From Lepidostoma basale (lineage: Eukaryota > Arthropoda > Insecta > Trichoptera > Lepidostomatidae), in assembly GCA_022606425.2 (NCBI GenBank), contig JAHDVF020000044.1, forward strand, positions 62,001 to 126,000: a stretch of 64,000 nucleotides of DNA, given 5' to 3'. Positions within the stretch are counted from its first letter, which is position 1, and each line of letters opens with the position of its first letter. Of this stretch, positions 22,641-34,412 are shown piece after piece. The notes below the pieces were generated by a model. That model worked only from the letters and a program-made list of their open reading frames with translations. It was not told the DNA's origin and did no database searches. A program made the position numbers and the translations under genes.

Positions 22641-22756
22641 TCATACATATGAAGAATAACTTTAGATATTATTCAGAATATCTCATCTATATTAAATTTT
22701 TTCTCACTTTAATGACGATGTAAAATTAATTTTAATAAAATAATGGTATAAATTTT

Positions 22757-22995
22757 GAGGTCACGTAGATTATAAGTGCTTTGACTGCCACCCCGAAGGT
22801 TCCGGGTTCGTTTCCCGGTGAGGGTAGCGTGATTGTCATACTGTCTTTGGTCTGGTGTAAAATTTACGTGACAATAAAATGGCGATAGATTAGCTACCTA
22901 TCACATGTCACGAGAATCACTATGATAGCTATAATACCCTTTACATCGATTTGGCTCATGCTGTTATGATGTAAAGAGCGATTCAACAAAATAAA
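22757..22995 (+). mobile_element. SINE-1 with L-J-type tail
   Basis: B box GGTTCCGGGTTCGTTTCCCG, body, then CCTTTACATCGATTTGGCTC and AATGATGTAAAG-like tail ending in AAT repeats. Confidence 0.8.
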
Positions 22996-23029
22996 AATAA
23001 TAAAATAATAATCAATACAATTTGATTAT

Positions 23030-23190
23030 TATTAATTTTACGGCCGACCGGTTTCGATGTTACACCTATCTTAATAAGAGCTTAATAGCTGAAGAATCAC
23101 GATTTATTTAGTGATCATTTTTATAAAGATATATATTGTTTCGAAACCGATCATCAGAAAGGGATAATGAGGTGGTTTTAATGATAATAC
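23030..23190. repeat. Hammerhead-like inverted pair, ACCGGTC type
   Basis: Minus strand GAAACCGGTCGGCCG around 23043-23057; mirrored GAAACCGATCATCAG near 23151. Core boxes are decayed. Confidence 0.4.
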
Positions 23191-23364
23191 ATAAAAAATA
23201 CTTTTTGGTAAATAAAATAAATTATTGGTTGATAATAGTGTAATGTTTTATGGGGTTCCACCAATAGCACCGTATCTATTGGTTAGAAAGGCTCACTTAC
23301 CAGAACTTCACGAAGCTCTGGTTAAAAATAATCTCTTTTAATATAGGCAAATAAAGACATTTGC

Positions 23365-23575
23365 AACAACAACAACCCCGCAAGGGTAGGCAGAGAGAAT
23401 GAATCGCCACACTACTCTATCCTGACACACCTCTCAGGCTTCCTCCACATTCATACACGCACTCGGTTCTTTCGACTTCGAACTAAACCAAACTTTAAAA
23501 TTTGATTAATTTTGTCATGCCATGTTTTCCTCAGTCTACTTCGACTCCGTACTCCATTTACATCATTAATGTGCA
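23365..23575 (-). mobile_element. LINE L-A 3' fragment
   Basis: CCGCAAGGGTAGGCAGAGAG and CATGCCATGTTTTCCTCAGT mark the family; coding sequence decayed. Confidence 0.7.
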
Positions 23576-23648
23576 AATGCATAATAACAAAATTTCGAAA
23601 CCCTCTGCTATGAAAACATTTAAATATCAAATGTTACATTTAATGACT

Positions 23649-23915
23649 GTCTTCATGGCACAGCTATGACTACCACACCGAAGGTTCCGGGTTCGATTCC
23701 CGGCGATGACAGTGTGAAAAAAAAATTCACGTAGTCTTTGGTCTGGTAGAATTCCACGTGACAATAAAAAATGCTATAGACTAGCTACCTGTCACATGTC
23801 ATAAGAATCAATAGATTAAAAATATATATACACTAATTATGTTAAAATAACGTGTTGTATATAATAATGTGGAAAGCAACGGGAAACTACCAAATTAAAA
23901 AGGTCCAAGGGTCAT
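23649..23915 (+). mobile_element. SINE-1, alternative tail
   Basis: B box GGTTCGATTCCCGGCGATG, body, tail with AACGTGTTGTATATAATAAT and AGCAACGGGAAACTACC as in 58252-58480. Lies 110 bp before the last decoy exon. Confidence 0.8.
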
Positions 23916-24028
23916 CATAAGGAACAGCAAAGATATTATTGTTCATAGATTTAGCTGCAAACCAATGCTTAGGATTAAAATAAAAAATAAAGAATGTTTT
24001 AATTAAGTTTAAAATGTTTTTTTTTCAG

Positions 24029-26119
24029 TACTGTGCCGGCTCCGAGATAGGATCTCTTGCGGATGCCCAGTATTACAAGGGCTGCAACATCGTGCTCGGC
24101 TCCCTTCAGATACGCCTGCAAGGGGAGCACAGCGATGACGTCATGAAGGAGATGGAAGACAGTCTCGGGGGGATAGAAGAGATACACGGCCACCTCAAGG
24201 TTTACAGATCCCTTCCCCTCACCTCCTTGAACTTCTTCAAAAACTTGACGCTCATCCGCGGAGATGATTTGGAGTTCACGCGATATTCATTTATCGTATT
24301 TGAGATGAACAACCTTCAAAGCTTGTGGGATTGGAAAACTAAAAAAAATTTGACTATTTCGAATGGCACTATTTTCTTGCATTATAATGCTAAGTTGTGC
24401 GCTAGAGAAATACAGGGTCTTCTGAATATAACGAAACACAATGTGACTTCTTACGACGTATCTCTTGAATCAAATGGATACAAGATGATTTGCGATATGG
24501 CCAACCTCGAAACGGATAGTATAGTTCTTGGCAAGAACAATGTCTCTTTAATCTGGGATAGAACTCCAGTTAACAAGACTGGACCCAGGAATATAGGATA
24601 TTTGCTGTTTTATCTGGAAGAAGAAGACGAAAGCATAACGCCGGATTTCGGAAGGGATTCATGTTACGAAAACGAGTGGAAATCTATTTTCATAACAGAG
24701 CCAAAAGATCCATACCCAAAAAGGATAACGTACAATATAACAGATTTAAAACCGTTCACGAAGTACGCGTTCTACGTAGAAAGTTTCAGCAACGTGAAAG
24801 GCAACATGACGGGAATGTCCGCTAAAAATGGTCAAGGAAACTTGAAGTTTTTCAGAACCGAAACAGATATTCCCTCGATGCCCATTGACGTTACCACAAG
24901 CAGTTTTTCCGAAGATACAATTTCAATATTTTGGTCTCTCGATCCCGATTATAAAGGAATTATAACACGTTATATGATTGAGATGTACATTCAGTTGGAT
25001 GATGTAAGCTTTTTGGACAATAGGAACTATTGCACGAATCCGCTTGTATTCTATCCCACGGTAGAGAAAAATTCAACAGACGAAGACAGCAATTCTACAG
25101 AAGGCTGCAAATGTGGAGAAATCGAAAATAGAACATTTTGGGAGCAAATAATAGCAAAAGACGCAAACGAAAACGTGGAGATTTTCAATACGGCCGGACA
25201 TTCTATGCTGTGCAAAAATATAACAGAACCCAGTGAAAAAGTCTACGATATTTTAAATGAAATCAAATGCGGTAAAGTGGGATACAGCTACATAGAAGTG
25301 GAAGCTAACGAGACACACGATGGACAGAGAGCGGCGCGGCACGTTGACTTCAAAGTACCCAAAGGGTTCCCGGACGACCCCACCCCAAGACCCGTGCTCA
25401 AGAATCTCACGTTGAACAATCAGTACCACTTCTTCAGCGCCGAATTCGGTACTGCCACCAACAACTACACGCTGTACAATCTAAAACACCACACGAAGTA
25501 CGTGATATTCATCGCCGCCTGCAACGGAAACAGAGACACTGACTGTGGCCCTATTTCCATCACGTCTCAAAGAACAGCGAAGAACGAGAACGCCGATAAC
25601 ATTTCCGAGATCACTTCCTTCGTCTTGAACAATTCGGCTGTTTATCTATTTTGGGAGGAGCCGAAGCAACCTAACGGGGCCATTGTGTCGTTCACTTTGG
25701 AGTACATCAAAACAGACACGGAGAACTTCAAGCCTGTGCACGAATGCGTGACGAGGCTAGATCACGAGAAGAATAGCGGAAAGTACTTTTTGCACCACCT
25801 TCACCCAGGGAGCTACGCCGTCCGCGTGCGGGCGACCTCTCTCGCTGGGGATGGCGAATATACGGACTCGCATTATTTCGTCGTGCCGGTTACCAACTTC
25901 GGTTTCAACTGGTCTCTTTTCATCAGTTTGGGGGTCACGAGCGTCATAGGGATATTCCTGTACGCGTACTACTACCACCGCCGCCACCAGACCTGCCGGA
26001 ATGATGAAAGGGCTCTGATTGGAAACGAGTACGTAGCCAAGTTCTCTGTGGACGACCCCTTCACGGAGAACGAAGCAGACGCGGAGAGAGAGAGGGTGGA
26101 CATACTAGAAATAACGTAA
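24029..26119 (+). CDS. Decoy insulin-receptor-like protein, terminal exon (L2, three FnIII, TM, short tail, no kinase)
   Basis: A single 2091-bp exon follows a T-rich tract ending CAG and encodes 696 residues plus stop. Residues 1-150 form L2 (FFKNLTLIRGDDLEF, then LQSLWDWKTKKNLTI). FnIII-1 spans about 155-280, FnIII-2 with the insert region about 285-500, and FnIII-3 about 505-620. A hydrophobic helix follows (about 626-648, WSLFISLGVTSVIGIFLYAY), then a basic stop-transfer HRRHQ and some 48 acidic residues ending in a stop. An insulin receptor would continue into a juxtamembrane segment and tyrosine kinase; none is present here or in the next 3 kb. GNEYV may be a relic of the receptor NPEY motif. 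No tetrabasic furin site is seen in the insert region; only RAAR occurs. Known relatives are insect decoy insulin receptors such as Drosophila SDR. The likely role is ligand sequestration at the cell surface. The ATG at 24014 is intronic. Confidence 0.93.
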   Translation, partial: YCAGSEIGSLADAQYYKGCNIVLGSLQIRLQGEHSDDVMKEMEDSLGGIEEIHGHLKVYRSLPLTSLNFFKNLTLIRGDDLEFTRYSFIVFEMNNLQSLWDWKTKKNLTISNGTIFLHYNAKLCAREIQGLLNITKHNVTSYDVSLESNGYKMICDMANLETDSIVLGKNNVSLIWDRTPVNKTGPRNIGYLLFYLEEEDESITPDFGRDSCYENEWKSIFITEPKDPYPKRITYNITDLKPFTKYAFYVESFSNVKGNMTGMSAKNGQGNLKFFRTETDIPSMPIDVTTSSFSEDTISIFWSLDPDYKGIITRYMIEMYIQLDDVSFLDNRNYCTNPLVFYPTVEKNSTDEDSNSTEGCKCGEIENRTFWEQIIAKDANENVEIFNTAGHSMLCKNITEPSEKVYDILNEIKCGKVGYSYIEVEANETHDGQRAARHVDFKVPKGFPDDPTPRPVLKNLTLNNQYHFFSAEFGTATNNYTLYNLKHHTKYVIFIAACNGNRDTDCGPISITSQRTAKNENADNISEITSFVLNNSAVYLFWEEPKQPNGAIVSFTLEYIKTDTENFKPVHECVTRLDHEKNSGKYFLHHLHPGSYAVRVRATSLAGDGEYTDSHYFVVPVTNFGFNWSLFISLGVTSVIGIFLYAYYYHRRHQTCRNDERALIGNEYVAKFSVDDPFTENEADAERERVDILEIT

Positions 26120-27904
26120 AACCATACCTTTGACTTTATCTAAACTTACTTGGGCGGGAAACGAAGATAGATTATTGAATCTTTTTTAAATAGTTATAAA
26201 AGTACAAATTCGAGCCAAATTTGTATGTCGGATAAATTTGTAAATATTTCACTGAGATTATATTAGGAATAATTTTTTGTATTGATGTTTTTAAAATTGC
26301 ATTGAAAATTTTCGTATAAGTTTATTATATTTCTGACATATTTTTTTTATTGACATTCAAGTTTTAATCTATCATAATATTTGCAAATGTTTCCTAAATT
26401 AAACAAGTAATTTTAGTTGATATTATCCGTTGACAGTATTTATTCCATTAATATTAATAGTACAAGTAAGGCAAGGAGAAATGTTTTGCAACGAAAAGAT
26501 AAAAAAATATTATCAACAAATCAGACATACACATTATGGAAATGTACAGTTGTTAGGAGAGTATTTTCTCAAAGTAGCGAGTGTTTAACTCGAGTATTTG
26601 TTCCTTTTGCAGACGTTTTTTTAATCTCACACGGAGACTGAGTATTTATAAATTTAATATAAGCAGATTCGCTTGCATCTTGTAAATAAAATGCTTTGTA
26701 TATATCTTCTAGCAGCATCTTTCGGATTATTCAATTTCAATTCAAATTTTCAGATTATTTTTCTAGCAGCATCTGCGAATTACGTGTATAAGTGCCTATA
26801 TGCCAAGTATAATTTTATGTTTTTCCCAATAAAATTAAAAAACAGACAATTTAAAAATACGTAATTTTGTTACCAATCATATTCGGTCTGTTTTTGTACT
26901 TAAATTCTTTTATTCAAAATATGAAAACAAACAATTTAATTTTTATATTAAATTCATGAATATGTTTGGCACAATAAATCCAAATATCGTAATATTAAGA
27001 AAAAGGATAAAAATGAGAAATGGACTAAATTGTGTATACTTGTAAGCGAAGGAAACCTGATTTGGGTAAATTAAAAACAAGTATTTCAGTATTGTAATTA
27101 GGATTATAAATGTATGATAGACAGATTTTTGTATTATTACCTAATATTAATATTTTTTATATGATTTGACTGTGTTTTAACTATTTTTTTACTGATCAAT
27201 TTCCATTAGCATAAACAATTTTAATTTTATATAAATCATTAAAACGGAAATATGTAAATAATATTTTACTGACAATCAAAATAATAATTAAATGACAATG
27301 AATAAATCGAAAAAATATTTTAAGTGTGTATATGAGTTTGATTGATTTGGAAATAAACATATTTTTCAAAGGAAGTAAACAATAATAATTGATGTCATAA
27401 TAAATTAATGCATTGTTTTATTTTAATAATAAAAAAATAACACTAACAAATTTGTGTTTTATTTAAGGTTTAAAAAAAAGTAAACAGTTTTTTTTTAACA
27501 TGAAAAAATACAATTTATATTATCTTCAGCAATTAAAACGAGTAATAGAGAAAATGCTTTATAAATTGTAAAAATAAATAACATACATCATTTCAATAAT
27601 TATTATTATATTTCTAGCTTAGCATAAACATAATGTACATGAAAAAAAAAATCGTTTTATGGAAACAACTAAAAATTAAATAATTATTTTACAAGATTTT
27701 TTAATATAAACGAAAAAAAAAAATATAAACTACGATTTGCATAGATCAAATTTTTAACAATTTTGCTCCTTGGGTATAGTTTTTTTTAAACTAATTCACC
27801 AAAAATATTTAATAAAAAAAATGAATTGTTAGATTAAATATAAAAAATCGACAGAGAAATAAATAGTTCTTGTGTCTTTTAAAAGCTTAACAATATTAAA
27901 CCAT
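26120..27904 (+). other. 3' flank / probable 3' UTR of decoy receptor, then AT-rich intergenic DNA
   Basis: No coding similarity and no recognised mobile element. Candidate polyadenylation hexamers AATAAA occur near 26686 and 26828. The rest is AT-rich with many homopolymer runs. No tyrosine-kinase motif (GxGxxG, HRDL, DFG) was seen in any frame, which supports the terminal stop at 26119 being the real gene end. Confidence 0.55.
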
Positions 27905-28165
27905 TTTTATTTCTTCTATATTCGCCTTCACTCTGTAATATGGATTCAGATTTTAATAATTATAACTGCACTTCATATTTTTACAACGGTTTATTACACT
28001 TTTTAGAGACATTTTGCGGTTGTGACATGTGTGATATTTTAACCTAAATTAAAAAAAAAAATTACATCCATAAAAGTTGGATCACACCCGAAACATGTCT
28101 GTAAAAAGCATAATAAAGTGTTATTAAAATACAAAGTGTAAGTTATATTTATTCAAATATAAATA
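27905..28165. repeat. Family U inverted pair, decayed
   Basis: Shares TTTCTTCTATATTCGCCTTC with 21216-21240, and GAAACATGTCTG at 28092-28103 on the plus arm; core box lost. Confidence 0.6.
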
Positions 28166-28264
28166 AAATCAATTAATAAGAGTTTTTGTATTTGTTTTAA
28201 GGAGTGGCATACCTCGTTGTGATTTGAAATTATGAAACGCTTGTCGTTATCGTTAGACCTTATT

Positions 28265-28392
28265 TTACAATCTTTTACTTGTTCAGAAATACCTCATTAT
28301 TAAAAATAAACCAGATCGTGTCTAAGCTTGAACCCAAGTTCCTAGATCAAGAGGCAAGTGTTATAATCCCACGACCACTACCCGAATAAAGT
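28265..28392 (-). mobile_element. SINE-2, divergent copy
   Basis: Minus strand GAACTTGGGTTCAAGCTT (B box) preceded by GGTAGTGGTCGTGGGATTAT. Confidence 0.65.
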
Positions 28393-28811
28393 TATTTCGA
28401 AGCGTATTTTAACGGTATTTAACAAGCACATATCATAAATAAAAAATGTATTCTCTTGAGAAGAACATTTTTTTAATGTAACAAGTTTTAGTTATACATC
28501 ATTACTCAAGCAAAACGAAGTGTAAAGACATTTTTAAAATTAAATCTTTTTAAACATTTAAAATTACATTTTTTGTATCTTAAAATAACGAAGACAATTT
28601 CATATAAACATAAAATGTACATGAATGATAATAAATAGAAAAGGAAAAAAAATATTTGTCTTTGGCTTACAATTAGAAATTTCTGAAGATGAATATATGA
28701 GTATTGTTCGTTATTAAATTGGACATTCATAAAACTTTAACTGTATGATATGTTATATGAATACCCATGAATTATTCTCAAACAATCAGATACCATTATA
28801 CTGAGAATCTT

Positions 28812-29415
28812 GAATAGGAATTTGTGTATTTAAGTATAATATTTTGTTCACAGTTGATGACCGAACGGACAACAGTGACGTGCTAAAAGGGTTGGTGCAC
28901 GGAAAAAAGCTAATTAAACTTTAAAATAAATTATTGGAAACATTAATTCTGATAACTAACAAACAAACTAACCATCACACCGTCTCCCCGAAGGAGCAGG
29001 CAGAAATAATGGACTGCCACACTTTTCTTTCCTGACATATTTCTCTCGCTTCCTCAACATTCATACATCGTGTCATGCACGCGCGTCGATTTCTCTTAAT
29101 CCTCACCTGGCCGACATTCAATATTTGATTTATTTGATCGTGCCACGTTTTCCTCGGTCTTCCTCTATTTCTGGTTCCATTTACATGGTTAACACATACT
29201 TTTTTTACCATTCTTTCTTTATTCATTCTTTCCACATGTCCAAACCATCTTAATGATCTTTTCATTATTTTGTTCATAACACCATCATTCGCACCGCATT
29301 CACTTCTTATATTTTCATTCGACACTCTATCATACACAGAGTATCCACACATTCGTCTAAGAGATCTCATTTCTACTGCATTTATTCTACTTTCATCCTT
29401 CTTTTGCCAGTTCTG
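28812..29415. mobile_element. LINE L-A fragments: plus (28812-28905) then minus (28955-29415)
   Basis: The plus piece has GGAATTTGTGTATTTAAGTA and CCGAACGGACAACAGTGACG, as at 33060. The minus piece starts at a GTTA-type tail and encodes MRSLRRMCGYSVYDRVSNEN and RGRPRKTWHDQINQILN. Confidence 0.8.
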
Positions 29416-29651
29416 ATAATTTTGCTATAATATTTTTGATGCATTATCAAATACCCAAAAAAATTCTTCATCAATGTATTCCCTTGCATAGCGTGGCATA
29501 ACAAAAATAAAATAAACGTATTAATGATAATCTGAAATTGAACAAACAAAATACGAACAAAGTTACATTAATAAACTATAAAAAATAAAATAAATTAATA
29601 TTTAAATAAATTTATATTGTGAGATTATATTTCGGTAGAAGCACACTATAA

Positions 29652-29848
29652 TTATACGTTGTCCATTGAAACTTCGTGTTCGAACGATGGGTTAGTGTGA
29701 CTGAGATCTTTGGTCATTTCAAGGGAACTATTTCTAACTTCGTGGGACACTTCGGATAAGCTGGTGTGGGGCAGCTCCCAGGAATATTCGTCATCATACT
29801 TTTTGCCTTCAGGGAGAGATCCTACTAATGGTGTCCTTATCAAGAATC
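29652..29848 (-). CDS. Rh50: Rh50, coding exon 8 (cytoplasmic C-terminus, stop)
   Basis: Acceptor TGCATTTTTCAG, entry phase 1. It encodes GFLIRTP, the conserved end of the last helix, and a charged tail with YDDEYSWELP, ending at a TAA on 29654-29652. Tail length is normal for insect Rh50. The last intron (29849-35350) is 5.5 kb of repeats. Confidence 0.93.
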
Positions 29849-29914
29849 CTGAAAAATGCAAAAACGGTTAGTAATTCCTTTTATAGAACAATACATTTTA
29901 TTTAGAATTTTTAT

Positions 29915-30655
29915 GACAACTATCAAGTCTACGTCTATCCGCGAAATCTGTAAGGCGGAAGAAATTGTAAGGTGGGGAAGCCAACACATAACTAACTAAC
30001 TAACTAACTAACCATCTCGCCGTCTCCCCGGAGGGGTAGGGGTGTAGGGGTGTTCTGTCCTGACATACTTCTCTCGCTTCCTCTACATTCATACATCTTG
30101 TCATGCACGCACGTCGATTTCTCCGACTCCTCATGTGTCCGACATTCAATATTTGATTGATTTGATCGTGCCACGTTTTCCTCGGCCTTCCTCTATTTCT
30201 AGCTCCGTTCACGCCGTTTACGTATACCTTCTTTACCATTCTGTCTTCACTCATTCTTTCCATGTGTCCAAACCATCTTAATGACCCTTTCCTTATTTTG
30301 TTCATAACACTTTCATTCGCACCACATTCACTCTATCATATACACATTTGCCACACATTCGTCTTAGAGATCTCATTTCTACTGCATTTATTCAACTTTT
30401 ATCCTTCTTTTGCCAGTTCCATGCTTCACTTCCATACATAAGGGTCGGCACAAGAGCACCATTGTGCACTTGATATTGGAATTCGCACATGCAGAGGATG
30501 GATCCTTCCAGAATCCCATCAGATTCCTGTTAGCTACCGTCCCCCCGAAAGACCGCCAAAGAGATGGAGGGATAGATTGGAGTCAACCTCACAAGAGAGA
30601 CTAGTCTGACTACAGGAATAGACCAAAGGTCTAAAAGTAGGAGAAGAAGGAGATC
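29915..30655 (+). mobile_element. LINE L-E fragment split by L-A
   Basis: Left part reads TSIREICKAEEIVRWG (L-E motif RIREICEVEDIIRWS); right part from 30470 reads PPKDRQRDGGIDWS. Intron 7 of Rh50. Confidence 0.7.
29995..30469 (-). mobile_element. LINE L-A nested in L-E
   Basis: GTTA tail at 29995-30011; encodes MNKIRKGSLRWFGHMERMSE and RNRGRPRKTWHDQINQ. Confidence 0.85.
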
Positions 30656-30719
30656 AGTCTGTATCACAGTCAAACACGTAATGATATAAATAATAGAAAT
30701 AATAATGATATAAATATTG

Positions 30720-31255
30720 TATACGAATACCGGATTTCACCAGTATTCGTGAAATCTAGTATTCGTATACAAGTATAAGTATACAATCACAAAAAATATT
30801 GTAATAATATCTGGTCTATTGTTTGGCATATATCTATAGGAGTGTGATATCTCCAGGCGGCTTCTAACAATGCGCTAATGGCGGGGTAGCCATTCACATC
30901 GAGTTTAAAAGATGTTCTGCTTAATGCTTAATAAACATAAATCTCCATAGATGGCGTGAGTATGTAGATTATATATAGAATAAACTTAAAAAAAGATTAA
31001 CATATGTAATCAAAATCTTCATAGATGGCACATTGAAACTGACATGTGAAATCTGGCATAGGACTTTAACATACATATAACTTCCAAAAAATTGTCATAC
31101 ATGGTCATAAAGAAAGGTGGAATGGGAAATGTTGTAAATACATAAAGCGTGCGCTTAACCCAACCAATGACAGGTCATAAGTCCTGTAAACACCTTGATC
31201 AACCATATTCAGTTTCCAATTTGCATCTTCGTCTCTATTGAGATACAATTAAATT
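30720..31255 (-). repeat. Family S element
   Basis: Minus-strand copy: starts TTAATTGTATCTCAATAGAG at 31253 and ends at the CGAATAC / GTATTCG hairpin near 30725-30770. Confidence 0.75.
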
Positions 31256-32192
31256 ATAAATAACTCTCATTTTATTGATGGTTGAGGTATTAGTTTTGTA
31301 AAACTCGTTTAGTGGGTTTACTTGGATCCAAATACCACTAAACAATCGTGTTTACTATTATAATTTAATAAAAAAAACTATCATTTTAGATGGAAATTAA
31401 GAAAGACAAATGATACTTTATTATAGTGGCATAAATATTTGCATCCTTCCTATAAGGGGTTAAATAAAAATGAATAATATGTACTCAAAAAAATATATTT
31501 TGTTTCATAATCAATCCCGAAAAATTATTTTACGTAAAACACGTGAGGTGTTGTTTCTTGAACAAAGTAAAACTCTGTATCAAATGACAAGCATTGATAA
31601 AAACGCCTGTTTTCAAGAAATTTTAAAAATATTTTATGGAAATTACATGTATCGTCTTACCAAGGCATTATCAAATGTTGTCATTGGATAATGGTTTAGC
31701 AAGGTGAATGTTACATGTTATTTCCATCAAATAATTTAAAATTTATAGAAAATGGACGTTTACATTAGTATTAATTGTTTAATGTTGATGAAGTACTTCA
31801 TTTAAAAAAATTCAAATTATGTTTTATAGGAATGATACGTTTTGCCTTGCTAGGGCATTATAAAAATATGTATTATGCCTTGAAATGGTGAAACAAATCA
31901 CTCTCATACAATATGTGAAACTCCTAGTTAACAGAAGTTTTTTTATGAATCAAAATTAAAATCTTATAAAAATATTTAAAATAATTTACAACACAAAATG
32001 TTTGTTTGTTTAACACTGATAAAGGTTCGATAAAACTAAATAAAGTGATGTAATAATATAAAAAACAAAGAACACAAGTTATAAATTATTTTTAATAATG
32101 CTTCACCACAAATGAAGTGCTTCATATGAAAAATAAAATTATAAGTGAAAGTAATTCTAGAATTTGGTTGAATTGAATGCTTTTATTCTTTA
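31256..32192. repeat. AT-rich DNA with decayed X and Q repeat units
   Basis: 31268-31370 matches the Q family (TTGATGGTTGAGGTATTAG, ACCACTAAACAATCGTGTTT); 31600-31960 has two decayed X pairs (CATTATCAAATGTTGTC; GCATTATAAAAATATG). Confidence 0.5.
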
Positions 32193-32660
32193 CAACATTT
32201 TGAATGTATACAAATACTTATAGAGTTGTTCGTATACAAGTATTTGTATGCATTCAAAATGTTGTAAAAAACAAAAACTGGTCAAATAAATTATAGCATA
32301 TAGATTGGAGTGACATCTCCAGGCGGTTTCTAGCAATGCGCTAAATGGCAGTAGCCTTTCACATTGCGTTAAAAAGATATTCTGCTTAATACTTAAAATA
32401 CAATCTTCATAGATGGCGTTAGTGTGTAGATTGGCTAAACTACCATGCAAAGGGTGGTTTTGCAGATTAACATATATACAACTTCCAAAAATTTGTCAGA
32501 CATGGTGGTCATAAGAAAAAAGGTGGAATGGGAAATGTTGTATTACATAAAGCGTGCGCTTAACCCAACCAATGACAGGTCATAAGTCCTGTAAACACCG
32601 CGATCAACCATATTCTGTTTCCAATTTGCAACTTCGTCTCTATTGAGATACAATTGATTC
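32193..32660 (-). repeat. Family S element with hairpin end
   Basis: Minus strand start at 32656; at the other end ACATTTTGAATGTATACAA (32198-32216) and its reverse complement (32247-32266) form a hairpin. Confidence 0.75.
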
Positions 32661-33044
32661 TTGAGCTTATATTCTAGCTAGATACTAGTTGCATAGAGGT
32701 GTTATAGCAATATGAATATTTACTAGGCGTATAATCTACACTTTGCTAATAATTGCTAGTTAATATATTATAGTTGGTACACACATCGGAGGATGAACCG
32801 TTGGCAAGGATGATATAAGGAACACAGAATCATTATCTCTCGGAACATTCCAGTACGGGTCGTCTTGAAAGAAGTATTCTTCTGATTTAAAGGTACCAGG
32901 AGAAAAGTATCGTCCAATTGTATTACCTGTTAGGAACACATGGTTAGTAACATTAGTCACACATCGGACAATGCCCTCAAAGATGTTAGTTTTTGAAAGG
33001 GAAGAGCAAATGACAGTTTGTAATACCTACAAGCGTGAATGAAA

Positions 33045-33870
33045 AAAACTCGGAACAGGTGAGGGAATTTGTGTATTTAGGTAGCATGTTCACAGCGGAT
33101 GGCCAAACGGACAGTGATGTTAATCGGGTGGTGGTCTAGGGGATAGAATGCTTGGCTTCTGATCAAGGGGACTTGGGTTCAAGCCTGGACATGACCAGAT
33201 TCCTTCTTAATAATAATGAGCTATTTTCTGCTCACATTGAAGATTGTAAAATAAATTCTAATATCATTGATTTAAATCTTTGGTGTTAGTCTTTTTAAAA
33301 AAAATGTTGAAAGAATGGTTGGTGCGGGTTACAAAGTGAATGGAGCTTTAAAAATAGTTATTGGAAACAAGATTTTATCAATGAAAGCGAAAATGGCCGT
33401 TCACAAAGGAGTTCTGGTCCCAACCCTTAGCATCTGGCAGAAGAAGGATGAGAGCAGAATAAATGCGGTAGAGATGAGGTCCCTAACACTGTGTGGTATG
33501 TGTGGTAGAACAATGTACGACAGAATCTCAAATGCTGAAGAAGGTATTATGAACAAAATTATGAAAGGATCGCAGCGATGGTTCGGAAAACATATGGAGC
33601 GCATGGGTGAAGAAAGAATGGTTAAAAAAGTATACGTTAACGATGTAAATGGAGTACGGAGTCGAGGTAGACCGAGGAAAACATGGCATGACCAAATTAA
33701 TCCAATTTTAAAATGTTGGTCATGTCAGAAGTCGGAAGAATCAACGTGCGTGTTTGACTCGCTGTATGAATGTGGAGGAAGCTAGAGAGGTATGTCAGGA
33801 TAGAGTAGTGTGACGGTCCATTCTCTCTGCCAACCCCTGCAGGGAAACGGCGTAATGGTTTGTTATTGTT
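33045..33870 (+). mobile_element. LINE L-A fragment split by SINE-2
   Basis: Reads VREFVYLGSMFTADGQTDSD before the SINE and VERMVGAGYKVNGALKIVIG, GSQRWFGKHMERMGEERM after it. Confidence 0.8.
33123..33300 (+). mobile_element. SINE-2 nested in L-A
   Basis: GGGTGGTGGTCTAGGGGATA, B box GGGTTCAAGCCTGG, body and T/A-rich end as at 9074. Confidence 0.85.
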
Positions 33871-34016
33871 GTTAGTAACACAAGTTTTGAAATCGAATGA
33901 ATCAAAGTTTTTTTTTATGGACGCGTAATGTTTATCAAAATATAAGACTTATTTCACTTGTTTTTTTTTGCTGTTAATTTTAAAATGTTTCCTCAATTAG
34001 CATTTCAGTGTGAAAG

Positions 34017-34412
34017 CCGTACCACACTGTTTTAAACAAGCTCTCCACATCGGTCTCCACCGGCGGTTTAAATCTTTGTAGACACTTGTTTGAAACAAAA
34101 ATTCGTTTGACCTTCAACAACCTTTGTGAACGGACGCGCATAGTAGCGTGTGGATCCCGCCGTTGTAAACATGCATTCCACAATGTGGGCGCTCCACATT
34201 CCACCAGTCAAAGTCAGTTGGATAGCGGCATATCGGTGGAGTGCGGACGTATTGAACGAAAATGGTGTCTACTGTAGATGCCACACCAATCGTGGAGACC
34301 CCTGTGGAGAGCTTGTTTACAACAGTATGTGGACGCTACACCAACCGTGGGCTCCACAGCTCTCCACCAAGGTCACCCCTGTGGAGAGCTTGTTTCAAAC
34401 AGTGTGGCACGG
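34017..34412. mobile_element. MITE with about 32-bp inverted ends
   Basis: CCGTACCACACTGTTTTAAA at 34017 mirrors TTTCAAACAGTGTGGCACGG at 34393-34412, with subterminal GTGGAGAGC repeats. No coding capacity; the open frames inside are chance. Confidence 0.8.

Noticed and set aside
24014..24028. ATG at 24014 as the start of the receptor exon
   Set aside because: It lies in the polypyrimidine tract and acceptor of the preceding intron; coding starts after CAG at 24028.
26120..29651. A kinase domain downstream of the decoy receptor
   Set aside because: I looked for glycine loop, HRD and DFG motifs on both strands and found only repeats and AT-rich sequence.
29995..30011. CTAA/GTTA repeats as telomere-type repeats
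   Set aside because: The unit is a tetranucleotide found only at 3' ends of L-A; insect telomeres use TTAGG.
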